Assembly: GCA_002839645.1 (NCBI GenBank)
Contig: PGYL01000005.1
Location: 1 to 64,000 of the forward strand
DNA: 64,000 nucleotides
Reading direction: 5' to 3'
Source of the DNA: Methanomicrobiales archaeon HGW-Methanomicrobiales-2
Lineage (GTDB): Archaea > Halobacteriota > Methanomicrobia > Methanomicrobiales > Methanoculleaceae
How positions within the stretch are numbered: position 1 is the first letter of the stretch; every line of letters starts with the position of its first letter. Shown here one piece after another: positions 9,459-18,983 of this stretch. A program made the position numbers and the translations under genes. The notes under the pieces were generated by a model. The model saw only the letters and a list, made by a program, of their open reading frames with translations, ran no database searches and had not been told where the DNA came from.

Positions 9459-10336
9459 TCATGGACGATGAAGTCTACGACGCCTACCGGGAAGCGGGGG
9501 CACTGGCACGAAAAGTGCTCCACCAGGGCGCGGGGCTCGTGAAGGAGGGGGCAAGCCTCCTCGAAATGGTTGAAACAACGGAAGCGATGGTGACGGAGGG
9601 GGGAGCGCTCCTTGCCTTCCCCTTGAACGTCTCCTTCAATGAGGCCGCGGCGCACGACACCGCCATGCCCGGCGACGAGCGGACGTTTGCCCGCGGGGAC
9701 CTCATCAAGGTCGACCTCGGGGTCCAGATCGACGGCTACATCGCCGACACCGCCATGACCGTCGACCTCGGCGACCACGGGGTGCTCGTCGAAGCATCCC
9801 GCGCGGCCCTCGAGGCGGCGATCGCCGCTGTTCGGCCGGGGGTTACCACCGGAGAGCTCGGGACGATCATCCAGGCAACGATCGAGGAGCATGGTTACCG
9901 ACCGGTCGCGAACCTCACCGGCCACGGCCTCGACCGCTACGACCTCCACGCGAAGCCCAGCATCCCGAACGTCGCAATGAGCGGCGGCGCCGTCATCGAG
10001 GAAGGAATGGTCTTTGCGATCGAGCCCTTCGCCACCACGGGGTCGGGGAAGGTCGGCGAGGCGACGCGCGTGGAGATTTACCGGCAGGTCGCGGCCCGCC
10101 CCACCCGTCTGCCGTCGGCAAAGCGGGTCCTCGAAGCGGCACGGCCGCGGCGTGGGCTCCCGTTCTCCCGCCGCTGGGTCCCCGGCGACAAGGTCGAGAT
10201 CGGGCTTATGACTCTCGTCCGGGCGGGGATCCTCCATCCCTTCCCGATGCTGCACGACGAGCCCGGATCGTTCGTTTCGCAGGCGGAACACACCCTGATC
10301 GTCACGGACGACGGGTGCGAGGTCACCACCCGGTGA
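9455..10336 (+). CDS. map: Methionine aminopeptidase, type II
   Basis: This 293-residue enzyme removes the initiator Met from nascent proteins. Metal ligands Asp87 (KVDLG), Asp98 (IADTA), His157 (TGHGLDRYDLH), Glu190 (IEPFA) and a C-terminal Glu in QAEHT are visible. The helical insertion after the fourth ligand (about 205-255) and GHGLDRYDLH mark the archaeal/eukaryotic type II class. The start overlaps the upstream M24 peptidase stop. Length is normal for archaeal MetAP2. Confidence 0.95.
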   Translation: MIMDDEVYDAYREAGALARKVLHQGAGLVKEGASLLEMVETTEAMVTEGGALLAFPLNVSFNEAAAHDTAMPGDERTFARGDLIKVDLGVQIDGYIADTAMTVDLGDHGVLVEASRAALEAAIAAVRPGVTTGELGTIIQATIEEHGYRPVANLTGHGLDRYDLHAKPSIPNVAMSGGAVIEEGMVFAIEPFATTGSGKVGEATRVEIYRQVAARPTRLPSAKRVLEAARPRRGLPFSRRWVPGDKVEIGLMTLVRAGILHPFPMLHDEPGSFVSQAEHTLIVTDDGCEVTTR

Positions 10337-10380
10337 GTTACGCTTATTGATGTCGCGCGCCTATATGTCTGCTCATAGAC

Positions 10381-11670
10381 ATGACCAGTGACACGGGTAC
10401 GCGTGACGTCCTAGCCATCATGGAACTCCTGCTCACCGCAGAGATATTCAACCGGAATGAGGAACTCGGCATCAACGACCTCCGTCCGCGCTGTCGGGAG
10501 TTCTTTAGCGCCGGAAGCAGCGGGAACCTCGAGGTGAAACGCCCCCTGCTCGTGAGCGAGGGGGCGATCAAGAAGGTGCTCGGCAGTCCGGATGCCGTCT
10601 GCCAGGCTGTTCGCGCAAACCCGTTCGTCGGTTACGACGAGTTCGGGCAGCGCCTGAGCCTGCCTTCGCTCGACGCGGCGGCAGGATGGTTCCTCAAGAA
10701 GGGCGGGGAGGAGAAGATCCGGGAGAACCCCGTCCTTGCATACTTCTTCGAGGGGAAAGACGGCATCACCGTCCAGTACCAGGATATCCGGGCAAAAAAT
10801 CCCCGGTTCGAGGACACGAAGGAGTACATGGAGGCAAAGGTATCCCGGCTCATCGCCGGGAGCGAGGAGATGCGGGAAGCCCGTGACCTGATCATCATCA
10901 GCGCGCCGGACGAGGTCGAGTTCTCGGTTGCAAAGCTGGTCTGCACTCCGCGGCAGGAGGAGATCATCAGAAAGATCGGCGTCGCCCTCGAGCACCGGGA
11001 CTTCTTAAAGGAGCACGGGATCTACGAGTTCGGCCGACTCCTCTTCGTCGGCCCGCCCGGCACCGGGAAGACATCGCTTGCGCTCGCGATGTCCCGGGCG
11101 CTCCACATGCCGGTGCTCGAGGTCCGTCTCGCGATGGTCACCTCCCAGTACCTGGGCGAGACGTCGAAGAACATCGACCGTATCTTCGACCTCGCAAAGA
11201 AACTCGCCCCCTGCATCCTCTTCATCGACGAGTTCGACTTTGTCGCGAAGACCCGGGTCAGCGACGACCACGGCGCGATGAAGCGCGCCGTGAACATGCT
11301 CTTAAAGAACATCGACCAGATCAGCTTCGTCAAAAACGGCGTCCTCCTCATCGGGGCAACGAACCATCCCCGTATCCTCGATGAGGCGGCCTGGCGGCGC
11401 TTCGATGAGGTGGTGGAGTTCCCGCTCCCCGATCAGGCGATGCGGCAGGCGATCCTCGAGAAGGTCGCCGCCACCATCGAGTGCGACTGCGACTTCGCGA
11501 GCCTCGCCGCCCGGACCGAGGGGTTCTCGGGCTCCGACCTCCGGATGATGATGAAGGAGGCGGTGATGTCGGCGCTGATGGAGGACCGGCACCGGGTCGA
11601 CCCGGTGGACATCGAGCAGGGCCTCATCAGAGTCGAGGAGCGCAACATCATCCGCGGCATTGGATACTGA
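10381..11670 (+). CDS. AAA+ ATPase with archaeal N-terminal domain
   Basis: This is a 429-residue protein. Residues 1-185 form an unrecognised N-terminal domain and 215-420 a classic AAA module. Walker A GPPGTGKT is at 224-231, Walker B CILFIDEFD at about 278-286, the sensor-1 region LLIGATNHP follows, then AWRRFDEVVEF with the arginine-finger position and sensor 2 in GFSGSDLRMM. The module is of the proteasome-ATPase/spastin class, but no OB or CC domain of a proteasome regulator is apparent. A TATA-like CTATATG sits about 25 bp upstream. The next gene begins two bases after its stop, so it is co-transcribed with the metallo-hydrolase. Substrate unknown. Confidence 0.85.
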   Translation: MTSDTGTRDVLAIMELLLTAEIFNRNEELGINDLRPRCREFFSAGSSGNLEVKRPLLVSEGAIKKVLGSPDAVCQAVRANPFVGYDEFGQRLSLPSLDAAAGWFLKKGGEEKIRENPVLAYFFEGKDGITVQYQDIRAKNPRFEDTKEYMEAKVSRLIAGSEEMREARDLIIISAPDEVEFSVAKLVCTPRQEEIIRKIGVALEHRDFLKEHGIYEFGRLLFVGPPGTGKTSLALAMSRALHMPVLEVRLAMVTSQYLGETSKNIDRIFDLAKKLAPCILFIDEFDFVAKTRVSDDHGAMKRAVNMLLKNIDQISFVKNGVLLIGATNHPRILDEAAWRRFDEVVEFPLPDQAMRQAILEKVAATIECDCDFASLAARTEGFSGSDLRMMMKEAVMSALMEDRHRVDPVDIEQGLIRVEERNIIRGIGY

Positions 11671-11671
11671 T

Positions 11672-12400
11672 ATGCAGATCACGCTGCTCGGGACCGGCGA
11701 CGCCATCGGGACGCCGAAGATCGGGTGCGACTGCGAGAACTGCCGGGCAATGACGGCGGCGGGAAGATCAAGGCTCCGGACCTCCCTCCTCATCGAGACC
11801 GAGGGAAAACACATTCTCGTCGAGTCGTCGCCGGACCTGCGGCAGCAGCTCCTCCGGGCCTGCTCGCCTCACATCGACGCGGTCCTCTGGTCCCACGGCC
11901 ACTACGACCACTTCATCGGATTCGGGGAGTTCTACCGGGTGCAGAAGGTGCCGCCGGCCTACGCGCCGCCGCAGGTGATGGACTACTGCTCCGACTACCT
12001 CCACTTCCTGCCGTTCGAGAAGCACCCGGTCCCGGTGTATGAGCCGTTCGACCTCTCCGGCGTCCCCTTCACTTTCTTGGAGGTAACCCCCCCCCCGTTC
12101 TACCCCTGCGGCACCCTGATCGAGCACGACGAGACCCCGGCCCCCTACACCGCCGATACGCGGGAGGATATCCCGGAGGCAAGCCGGGAACTCCTCCGCA
12201 ACGCCGATATCGACCTCCTCTTCGTGGACGCCATCGCTCCTGCGGGCTACAATATCCACAAACACATGAACTACGCCGAGGCGATCCGGTTCGCCCGCGA
12301 CGTCGGGGCGAAGGACTACCGGTGCACCCACATGAGCCACATGGTGCCGCGGGATATGCCGCATGCGGGATACGACATGGAGACGTTCTGCTGGGAGTAG
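11672..12400 (+). CDS. MBL-fold metallo-hydrolase (PhnP-like)
   Basis: A 242-residue metallo-beta-lactamase-fold protein. It starts with the GTGDAIGTP motif and a Cys-rich loop (CDCENC) as in PhnP-type phosphodiesterases, where these cysteines bind a structural zinc. The di-metal site motif is SHGHYDH. Downstream HMNYAEAIRFA and THMSHMVP supply further His ligands. PhnP acts on cyclic ribose phosphodiesters. The substrate here is unknown because no phn genes are nearby. The ATG at 11672 overlaps nothing and follows the AAA gene stop directly. An in-frame TTG at 11660 is less likely. Confidence 0.85.
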   Translation: MQITLLGTGDAIGTPKIGCDCENCRAMTAAGRSRLRTSLLIETEGKHILVESSPDLRQQLLRACSPHIDAVLWSHGHYDHFIGFGEFYRVQKVPPAYAPPQVMDYCSDYLHFLPFEKHPVPVYEPFDLSGVPFTFLEVTPPPFYPCGTLIEHDETPAPYTADTREDIPEASRELLRNADIDLLFVDAIAPAGYNIHKHMNYAEAIRFARDVGAKDYRCTHMSHMVPRDMPHAGYDMETFCWE

Positions 12401-12421
12401 GCCCGCGAGTCCCACCCACAC

Positions 12422-12433
12422 ATATCTATATAC
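12422..12433 (+). promoter_or_regulatory. TATA box of rpoL
   Basis: ATATCTATATAC lies about 30-40 bases before the rpoL ATG, with AAGGTG immediately upstream of the start codon. This suggests that rpoL and the following methyltransferase have their own promoter. Confidence 0.6.
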
Positions 12434-12461
12434 CCCTCCCGGAACCAAACATAAGGTGCGT

Positions 12462-12746
12462 ATGCCCATGAAACTCAAAATCCAGGAGCTGACCGACGAC
12501 AAGGCCCGGATCCTCTTTGAAGGCGAAGGGAAGACCTACATAAACGCGCTCGCCGCCGAACTCATCAACGATCCCCAGGTGGACGTGGCGCAGCACAGAC
12601 AGGTATTCCTGTTCGCAGACCCCGAACTCTTCGTCACCACGGTCGGCGGCAGGCCCCCTCTTCTCGCAATAACTGATGCGGCAAAGCGGCTTGCCGGCTA
12701 CGCCGGCGAACTCCTCGGGCAGCTCGAAACCCTCGATACCGCATAG
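12462..12746 (+). CDS. rpoL: DNA-directed RNA polymerase subunit L (Rpo11)
   Basis: This 94-residue protein is the archaeal Rpb11/AlphaCTD-like dimerisation subunit, which pairs with subunit D during RNA polymerase assembly. The visible signature is KLKIQELTDDKARILFEGEG followed by INALAAELINDP, matching the antiparallel sheet and helix of RpoL. It is somewhat divergent after about residue 45, where the usual P-rich segment reads FLFADPELFVTTVGG. The ATG at 12462 with AAGGTG upstream is chosen over an upstream in-frame ATG because a TATA box lies between them. The methyltransferase gene follows after 6 bp. Confidence 0.85.
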   Translation: MPMKLKIQELTDDKARILFEGEGKTYINALAAELINDPQVDVAQHRQVFLFADPELFVTTVGGRPPLLAITDAAKRLAGYAGELLGQLETLDTA

Positions 12747-12752
12747 ACAGAC

Positions 12753-13391
12753 ATGAAGAAGAGCGCCGAAGGCTTCACCCGGATTGCCCGGGAAGTCTTT
12801 GCTCCCATCTACCCCGTCATCGCAGAGCAGGTGCTCGCGTGGTCGGGGATACGGGATGGCCTCGCACTCGACCTCGGGAGCGGCCCCGGCCTCCTCTCTG
12901 TCGCGCTGGCACAGAAGAGCAACCTCTCCGTCATCGCGCTTGATGCCGACCCGGCGATGTCCCGGATTGCCCAAAAGACCGCCGCCGGCTGCCCGGATCG
13001 AGTGACCCCGGTCACCGCCGACGTCCACTGCATGCCGCTCCGCGACGACGCCGTCTCGCTCATCGTCAGCCGCGGCTCGATCTACTTCTGGAACGACCGG
13101 GCGCAGGTGTTTAGCGAGATCGAGCGGGTGCTCCGGCCCGGCGGCGTCGCATTCGCCGGCGGCAGCTTCGGGACCCCCGCACTCCGGGAGACGATCTTTA
13201 TAGAGATGCGGCGGCGCAACCCGGACTGGGACCGGGATGTAGCCCGGAGAAGCGGGCAGGCGACGATTGACGTGCTTCGCCGGGAACTTGCGGCGAGCGG
13301 CGTTGCCCACGCTCGTATCAGGAAAGAAGAAGAAGGATTATGGGTGGAGATCCGAAAGGACCCAAACCCCGTTATTCGGCACGCTCGGTGA
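12753..13391 (+). CDS. Class I SAM-dependent methyltransferase
   Basis: The 212-residue Rossmann-fold methyltransferase has motif [12 protein letters not shown], an acidic residue after strand 2 (IALDAD), motif III-like ADVHCMPL, and post-motif [13 protein letters not shown]. It resembles UbiE/Methyltransf_11 proteins. The substrate cannot be assigned. It follows rpoL by 6 bp and overlaps the convergent aIF2-beta gene by 20 bp at its 3' end. Confidence 0.85.
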   Translation: MKKSAEGFTRIAREVFAPIYPVIAEQVLAWSGIRDGLALDLGSGPGLLSVALAQKSNLSVIALDADPAMSRIAQKTAAGCPDRVTPVTADVHCMPLRDDAVSLIVSRGSIYFWNDRAQVFSEIERVLRPGGVAFAGGSFGTPALRETIFIEMRRRNPDWDRDVARRSGQATIDVLRRELAASGVAHARIRKEEEGLWVEIRKDPNPVIRHAR

Positions 13392-13989
13392 AGATGATCG
13401 TCCCGGCGATCCGGGTGATCTTGACCTTCACCGTCTGACCCGGTTTTGCATTTGCGACATACATCGTGTAGCGGTCGATCTTTACCACGCCATCGCCGCG
13501 CTTCGAGAGGAACTGCGGGGTGACGTCCATGATAGCGCCCTCGACCGGCTTCGCTGCCGCAGTGGGGTCGAACGTCGATTTCCGCTTCCGGACCGGCCGG
13601 TGGCCGCCACAGGCGTCGCACCGCAGCGTCAGGACACGTTCGGTCTTAACGAGGCGGGTATCGGGCTTTCCGCACTCCGAACAGATGACGTAGTCATCGA
13701 CGTAGCCTTTGATGATCGTGTTGATCTGCTCCTGTTCGAACTTCCCGGAGAAGACGGCCCGCGTCCCCTCGATCTTGCCGGCGGTGCCGAGCTCGCCGAG
13801 GAGATGCTTCATCAGGTGGTCCTGGTCGCGCCGGAGGATGCCCGCAATCTCGGCGAAGTTCTCAAGGACCGTGGTCTTCCCCTCGACGAAGGCACGGGCG
13901 GCAGGCACCGTGAACCGATCTTCAAACTCCGTCGGTTCAGTGATATTGGTATACGCCTCCTTTAAAAGGTCTTCATATGACGGGGTCAT
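13372..13989 (-). CDS. Translation initiation factor aIF2 beta subunit with TRAM domain
   Basis: The 205-residue protein has the eIF2B/eIF5 fold (about 15-105), then a C4 zinc ribbon (CSECG ... CDACG, about 103-128), and a C-terminal TRAM domain (about 145-203, beginning near [12 protein letters not shown]) that probably binds RNA. aIF2-beta is part of the heterotrimer that brings Met-tRNAi to the ribosome. The TRAM fusion is seen in this group of methanogens and makes it longer than the roughly 140-residue form. It converges on the methyltransferase gene and is divergent from purL. Confidence 0.93.
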   Translation of the reverse strand: MTPSYEDLLKEAYTNITEPTEFEDRFTVPAARAFVEGKTTVLENFAEIAGILRRDQDHLMKHLLGELGTAGKIEGTRAVFSGKFEQEQINTIIKGYVDDYVICSECGKPDTRLVKTERVLTLRCDACGGHRPVRKRKSTFDPTAAAKPVEGAIMDVTPQFLSKRGDGVVKIDRYTMYVANAKPGQTVKVKITRIAGTIIFTERAE

Positions 13990-14082
13990 ACCCCACTATT
14001 GGTCGCGCGACGTCAAAAAGTGAGTACCTCGTTGGGGCCCTGCACACGCTTATGTAGGCAGGCAACTCACCAGGTTTTCAGT

Positions 14083-16155
14083 ATGCTATCGGCTCAGGAC
14101 CTTGGATTGCTGCGAAAAGCCCTCGGACGCGACTTGACCGACGTCGAGCTCGCCTGCTTTGAAAACCTCTGGAGCGAACACTGCAGTTACCGGTCCACCC
14201 GACCGCTTCTCCGGACGCTGCCGACAGCCGGGAGCGAGGTGCTGCTCGGGCCGGGGGACGATGCCGCGATCGTGCGGTTCAGCGATACCTGTGCCCTCGC
14301 CATCGGGATGGAGAGCCACAACCACCCGAGTTACGTAGACCCGTACGACGGTGCCGCCACCGGCGTCGGCGGGATCGTCCGCGACATCCTCTCCATGGGC
14401 GCCCGCCCCATCGCCCTGATGGACCCGCTCTACTTCGGTCCTCTCGAGAGCGAAAAGAACCGCTACCTCTTCGAGCATGTCGTCGCCGGGATCGCCGATT
14501 ACGGCAACTGCATCGGCGTGCCGGTCGTCCGGGGCGAGCTCGTCTTCGACCCCTCCTACTCGGGCAACCCGCTCGTGAACGTCGTCTGTGTCGGGACCGT
14601 GGACCCCGACCGCTACATCACCGCCCGGGTGAAGAAGCCCGGCAGCCATCTCGTGCTGATCGGCTCCTCGACCGGCCGGGACGGCCTTGGCGGAGCGTCG
14701 TTTGCCTCCCGAGACCTCTCCGAGGATTCTGAGGCCGCCGATCGCCCGAGTGTCCAGGTCGGCGACCCTTATACCGGGAAGCTCCTCATCGACGCGATCC
14801 TCGCGATGGCAGAGACCGGGAAGGTCCTCTCCTGCCGCGACCTCGGGGCGGCGGGTCTTGCCGGGGCGTCGAGCGAGATGGCAAGCACGTTCGGGGCGGT
14901 CATCCACGCCGATCGGGTCCACCTCCGGGAGACCGGTATGGTCCCCCTGGAGATCATGCTCGCCGAGTCCCAGGAACGGATGCTCGTCGAGGTGGCCCCC
15001 GAGGACGTCGCCCTGATGGGAGCGATCGCTGAGAAATACGACCTCCGGTGGAGCGACATCGGCGAGGTGATCGGTGAAGCCCGCTACATCGTGAAGTTCC
15101 ACGGCGAGACCGTTGCCGACCTGCCCGTCGACCTGCTCGTCGGCGGGGCGCCGCTCTGTGCCTGGGAGACGTCTCCCTATTCGGCCGAGACACCTTTCTC
15201 CCGCCCGGAGGGGCAGGTAAAGGACCTCGCCCTCGCGGTGCTCGCGCACCCTGACGTGGCGCAGAAGGACTGGGTCTACGAGCAGTACGACAGGGACGTC
15301 CAGCTCAGGTCTGTCTCACTTTCCCACGACGCTGCCGTGCTCCGCCTGGAGGATAAAGCGCTCGTCCTCTCCTGCGGGTGCAACCCCCGGCACATCTACT
15401 TAAAACCGTTCGAAGGGACGGCCAACGCCGTCATCGAGAACGCAAGCAACCTCGCCTGCCTCGGCGCCGACCCGCTCTGCATCGTCGACTGCCTGAACTT
15501 CGCGAGCCCAAAACATCCCGAGATCGCCTGGCAGTTAGAGCAGAGCGTTCTCGGCCTCGGGGATGCGGCGCGGAGCATGGCGATCCCGATCGTCGGCGGC
15601 AACGTCTCGCTCTACAACGAGAGCGACGAGTTCAAAACAAAGATCAAACCCACGCCCTCGCTCGGGATGGCAGGCCGCGGAGAGGTCCGGGAGTGGACGG
15701 CTCCTGCCGAAGGCGATAAACTCGCCCTGATCGGGAAGACATCGCCCGACTTCGGCGGATCGGTCCTCGATGCCGTAACCGGATGCGGCGGGTCAGCGCC
15801 TGCAATGGCGGACCCGGCCGTCGTCGCCATCGTCCGCGACCTGGTCCGAGACGGCCGCGTCACCGCCGCCACCGACCTCTCGCGGGGCGGGCTCCTTGCG
15901 GCGCTGGTAAAGGTCGCGCCCGGATCGGACGTCACGCTCGCCGGCGACCCCCTGGAAGAACTCTTCGCCGAGACCTACGGCCGGTTCCTGGTCGCGGTCG
16001 GCGACGAGTCCGCCCTCGCCGGGGTGGAGCACCGGATCATCGGTACGGTCGGCGGCGACCGCCTCACCCTCCGGCTGAAGGACGGGACGGTCGTCATCAC
16101 CCCCGACGAGCTCAGGGCTGCGCTCACCGCCACGACCCGGCGGATGCGCTACTGA
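14083..16155 (+). CDS. purL: Phosphoribosylformylglycinamidine synthase subunit PurL
   Basis: This 690-residue protein catalyses the ATP-dependent amidation of FGAR to FGAM in purine synthesis, working with the small PurS and PurQ subunits in archaea. Visible signatures include [15 protein letters not shown] near the N-terminus, [41 protein letters not shown] and the second AIRS-like half (GGNVSLYN). The length fits the subunit form, not the 1300-residue fused form. purS and purQ are not in the window. The ATG at 14083 is preferred, with TATA-like CTTATGTA upstream. The 3' end overlaps the convergent flavodoxin gene by 7 bp. Confidence 0.96.
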   Translation: MLSAQDLGLLRKALGRDLTDVELACFENLWSEHCSYRSTRPLLRTLPTAGSEVLLGPGDDAAIVRFSDTCALAIGMESHNHPSYVDPYDGAATGVGGIVRDILSMGARPIALMDPLYFGPLESEKNRYLFEHVVAGIADYGNCIGVPVVRGELVFDPSYSGNPLVNVVCVGTVDPDRYITARVKKPGSHLVLIGSSTGRDGLGGASFASRDLSEDSEAADRPSVQVGDPYTGKLLIDAILAMAETGKVLSCRDLGAAGLAGASSEMASTFGAVIHADRVHLRETGMVPLEIMLAESQERMLVEVAPEDVALMGAIAEKYDLRWSDIGEVIGEARYIVKFHGETVADLPVDLLVGGAPLCAWETSPYSAETPFSRPEGQVKDLALAVLAHPDVAQKDWVYEQYDRDVQLRSVSLSHDAAVLRLEDKALVLSCGCNPRHIYLKPFEGTANAVIENASNLACLGADPLCIVDCLNFASPKHPEIAWQLEQSVLGLGDAARSMAIPIVGGNVSLYNESDEFKTKIKPTPSLGMAGRGEVREWTAPAEGDKLALIGKTSPDFGGSVLDAVTGCGGSAPAMADPAVVAIVRDLVRDGRVTAATDLSRGGLLAALVKVAPGSDVTLAGDPLEELFAETYGRFLVAVGDESALAGVEHRIIGTVGGDRLTLRLKDGTVVITPDELRAALTATTRRMRY

Positions 16156-16643
16156 CCTATCCTCTCTTTTGCCAGCGACCGGACGAGATCGACAAGAGGC
16201 CCCACCGCCCCCGGCTTCTCCACGTCACGCGTCGTGAGCGAGATCTCACCCCGGACGTCGGCGCCCCGGTCCGCAAGCATCGCCTTCATCGTCTCAAGGG
16301 TCTTTCCCGGCGCTCCGCCCGAGGTGCAGAAGACGACCGCAGCCTTTCCTTCGATCCCCACCAGGGCGGCGACGGCCGCGTTGACCGCGGGTGTCGGATT
16401 GCCCGCCCATACGGGAGTTCCGACGACGACGGCGTCATAGCCGGAGACGTCGATGACGGCAGGTTCGATATCAGCTCTCTTCCCCTGCATGGCACGGGGA
16501 GCGCCTTTGAGGTACATACTCAGCTTCGAGTAGCCTGCGAGGTCTTTTACTTCCACAAGGTCGCTGCCGGTCGCAGCAGCGACCTGTCCGGCCGCGGTCC
16601 GGGTTGTCCCGGTCTCAGAGTGATAGACGATACAGACCGACAT
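16149..16643 (-). CDS. Flavodoxin family protein
   Basis: The 164-residue protein starts with [16 protein letters not shown], the phosphate-binding loop for FMN. Later [11 protein letters not shown] and [10 protein letters not shown] match the FMN-ring loops of flavodoxins and NAD(P)H-quinone-type flavoproteins. It is probably a soluble electron carrier or flavin reductase. It stands alone on the minus strand between purL and ilvC. Confidence 0.88.
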   Translation of the reverse strand: MSVCIVYHSETGTTRTAAGQVAAATGSDLVEVKDLAGYSKLSMYLKGAPRAMQGKRADIEPAVIDVSGYDAVVVGTPVWAGNPTPAVNAAVAALVGIEGKAAVVFCTSGGAPGKTLETMKAMLADRGADVRGEISLTTRDVEKPGAVGPLVDLVRSLAKERIGQ

Positions 16644-16687
16644 ACCAGAGAGTAGCGTTGGCGGGTATAAACGGGTATCGGCCGAAG

Positions 16688-16693
16688 AAAAAA
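16688..16693 (-). terminator. T-tract after ilvC
   Basis: On the minus strand, CCCCCTTTTTTCTTC follows the ilvC stop within about 10 bases. T-rich tracts of this kind terminate archaeal transcription. Confidence 0.5.
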
Positions 16694-16699
16694 GGGGGA

Positions 16700-17689
16700 T
16701 TATTTCCTGAACTGCGGCATGAACCCGCGGAGTTCCTTGCCCACCTGCTCGATCATATGCTCCTCGTCCGCCCTCGTCAGTGCGGTGAAGACCGGGCGGT
16801 TCACCATATTCTCAAGCATCCACTCCCGGGCGAATTCGCCGCTCTGGATCTCCTCGAGGACCTCCTGCATTGCCGCGTAGGTCTCCGGCCCGATGACGCG
16901 CGGTCCCCGGGTCAGGTCGCCGTACTGGGCGGTGTTGCTGATCGAGTCGCGCATATTCGTAAACCCGCCCTCGTAGATCAGGTCGACGATGAGCTTCGTC
17001 TCGTGCAGGACCTCGAGGTAGGCCATCTCGGGCGCGTACCCGGCGTCCACCAGGGTCTCGAACCCTGCCTTGATGAGCGAGGTGATCCCGCCGCAGAGGA
17101 CTGCCTGCTCGCCGAAGAGATCGGTCTCGGTCTCCTCGGCAAACGTCGTCTCGAGCACGACCGCACGGGTCGCGCCGATCCCCCGGGCGTAGGCGAGCGC
17201 GATGGCGTGTGCCTTCCCCGTGTAGTCCTGGTGGATGGCGATGAGGGCCGGGACACCCTTCCCCTCCTCGTAGGTCCGCCGGACCATGTGGCCGGGCCCC
17301 TTCGGGGCGACCATGACCACGTCGACGGTGGGCGGGGGGACAATCTGCCCGTAGTGAATATTGAATCCGTGCGAGAACATCAGGCAGGCGTTCTCTCTGA
17401 TGTAGGGGCCGATTTCGGTGCGGTAGATAGCACCCTGGTTCTCGTCGGGAAGGAGAATCTGGATGATGTCGGCACGCTTGACCGCTTCCGTCACGGAGTA
17501 GACTTCTAAACCGTCTTCAGATGCCTTCTGCCAGCTCCTGCCGGGCCGCAGGCCGATGATGACCTGACAACCGGAATCACGCAGGTTCAGTGCCTGTCCG
17601 CGGCCCTGGGAGCCATAGCCGATGACGGCGATGGTTTTGCCCTCCAGGGTGCGGGGGTCTGCGTCAGACTCGTAGTACTTCTGCACCAT
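16700..17689 (-). CDS. ilvC: Ketol-acid reductoisomerase
   Basis: The 329-residue class I enzyme converts acetolactate or acetohydroxybutyrate to the dihydroxy acids of valine, leucine and isoleucine synthesis, using NAD(P)H and Mg. The Rossmann motif [18 protein letters not shown] is at about 24-41. The KARI knotted domain includes [12 protein letters not shown] and a second metal-site region around [17 protein letters not shown]. Length is normal. No other ilv gene lies beside it. Confidence 0.97.
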   Translation of the reverse strand: MVQKYYESDADPRTLEGKTIAVIGYGSQGRGQALNLRDSGCQVIIGLRPGRSWQKASEDGLEVYSVTEAVKRADIIQILLPDENQGAIYRTEIGPYIRENACLMFSHGFNIHYGQIVPPPTVDVVMVAPKGPGHMVRRTYEEGKGVPALIAIHQDYTGKAHAIALAYARGIGATRAVVLETTFAEETETDLFGEQAVLCGGITSLIKAGFETLVDAGYAPEMAYLEVLHETKLIVDLIYEGGFTNMRDSISNTAQYGDLTRGPRVIGPETYAAMQEVLEEIQSGEFAREWMLENMVNRPVFTALTRADEEHMIEQVGKELRGFMPQFRK

Positions 17690-17720
17690 AGGTTCTCACA
17701 TCCGGTTGGACAGCAAAGCA

Positions 17721-17735
17721 GATAAATATTATATA
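17721..17735 (-). promoter_or_regulatory. TATA box of ilvC
   Basis: TATATAATATTTATC on the minus strand lies 32-46 bases before the ilvC start, the right distance for a short-leader archaeal promoter. Confidence 0.6.
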
Positions 17736-17815
17736 CGAGATGTCTAACTGCAGGAAGGGTCATTTTAAGGTTAATGAAGTGAAACCCTACTCTCATACTC
17801 TATTGAGGATTTGTA

Positions 17816-18757
17816 ATGGAACTGCCAGATGTCCAGTCCAGCCTGCCGGAAGTCCGGATCAACCTGACCAGGGTGGGTGTAAAAAACGTCCAAAAACTCG
17901 TTGAAGTCGCCCGACCCGGTAAGCGGCCAGTCATCTTCATCTCTAACTTCGACGTTTTCGTCGACCTCCCGGGGAGCCTCAAAGGTGCAAACCTCTCCCG
18001 GAACTTCGAGGTGATCGATGATGTGCTGCAGCAGGCCATCGACGGAGATGTAAAGGAGATCGAGGAACTCTGCAGCGCAGTGGCGAGGAAGCTCCTTGAC
18101 CGGCACGAGTACGCGGAGCGGACCGAAGTCCGGATGCGGAGCAAGTTCATGGTCCGGCGGGAGACGCCGGTCAGCGAGACCGGCTGTCACGAGGTCGTGA
18201 ACGTTCATGCGAGCGCAATCGCTCAGAGGAACGATGGGAACCCGATCATCCGAAAGAGCATCGGCGCCGAAGTGACCGGGATGACCGCCTGCCCCTGCGC
18301 CCAGAACATCATGAAGGACCATGCCCTGCACGTCCTCGAGAACCTCGGTGTGGCGGGGGACAAGATCGATGCGTTCTTCGAGGAGGTCCCGATGGCCACG
18401 CATAACCAGCGTGGACGGGGTTTCCTCTGCATCGAGATCGACGACGACCAGCATATCAGTCTCGAGAAGATCATCAAGATCCTGAAGGATTCCATGAGTG
18501 CGCGGATCTACGAACTCCTCAAGCGGGGCGACGAGAGTTACGTGGTGATGGAAGCCCACAAGAACCCCCGGTTCGTCGAAGACTGTGTCCGGGAAATGGC
18601 CCGTAAAGTGATCGCGCAATTCCGGGATCTGCCCGGAGACTCCGTGGTCACCATAAAGCAGACGAACGAGGAGAGTATCCACCAGCATAACGCCTACGCC
18701 GAGCGAAAAGCGACGATAGCAGAGCTCGTTGCAGAGATGGACGAAGACACGCTGTAG
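17816..18757 (+). CDS. mptA: GTP cyclohydrolase MptA (archaeal, FolE2 family)
   Basis: The 313-residue enzyme opens the GTP imidazole ring to give 7,8-dihydroneopterin 2',3'-cyclic phosphate, the first step of tetrahydromethanopterin synthesis. Family signatures visible are SNFDVFVDLP, GCHEVVNVHASAI, MTACPCAQNI (the Cys-containing metal site) and THNQRGRGFL. TTGAGGA lies just before the ATG. It is divergent from ilvC and followed by a T-rich terminator. Confidence 0.95.
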   Translation: MELPDVQSSLPEVRINLTRVGVKNVQKLVEVARPGKRPVIFISNFDVFVDLPGSLKGANLSRNFEVIDDVLQQAIDGDVKEIEELCSAVARKLLDRHEYAERTEVRMRSKFMVRRETPVSETGCHEVVNVHASAIAQRNDGNPIIRKSIGAEVTGMTACPCAQNIMKDHALHVLENLGVAGDKIDAFFEEVPMATHNQRGRGFLCIEIDDDQHISLEKIIKILKDSMSARIYELLKRGDESYVVMEAHKNPRFVEDCVREMARKVIAQFRDLPGDSVVTIKQTNEESIHQHNAYAERKATIAELVAEMDEDTL

Positions 18758-18769
18758 ACCCGATATTAT

Positions 18770-18781
18770 TTTACATTTTTT
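18770..18781 (+). terminator. T-rich terminator after mptA
   Basis: A T-rich stretch ending in a run of seven T begins 13 bases after the mptA stop, consistent with archaeal intrinsic termination. Confidence 0.5.
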
Positions 18782-18983
18782 ATATATAGTTAACACATTT
18801 TGACATTCTGTGTTACATTTGATACATATCGTAACATTCTTGAATTACCTGAAGCGAAAGATATAAACTCTGTTTTCTTCATAACCCTTGTTGACGTACT
18901 CACGTACGTTTTTCAGTACAGAATTGTGTGGTAACACCAGTATAGTGTTTCGAACACCATAATATCGGAATGAGGCGATATAT
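18782..18983 (+). promoter_or_regulatory. frhA promoter/leader region
   Basis: This AT-rich region upstream of frhA holds a TATA box (AGATATAAAC, 18859-18868), giving a leader of about 90 bases. Downstream of it are the overlapping ACGTAC repeats (about 18894-18909) and two AACACCA direct repeats (18933-18939 and 18953-18959) spaced 20 bp, or two helical turns. The second is preceded by GTGTT, making a small inverted repeat. These are candidate regulator sites for hydrogenase expression. Confidence 0.5.
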
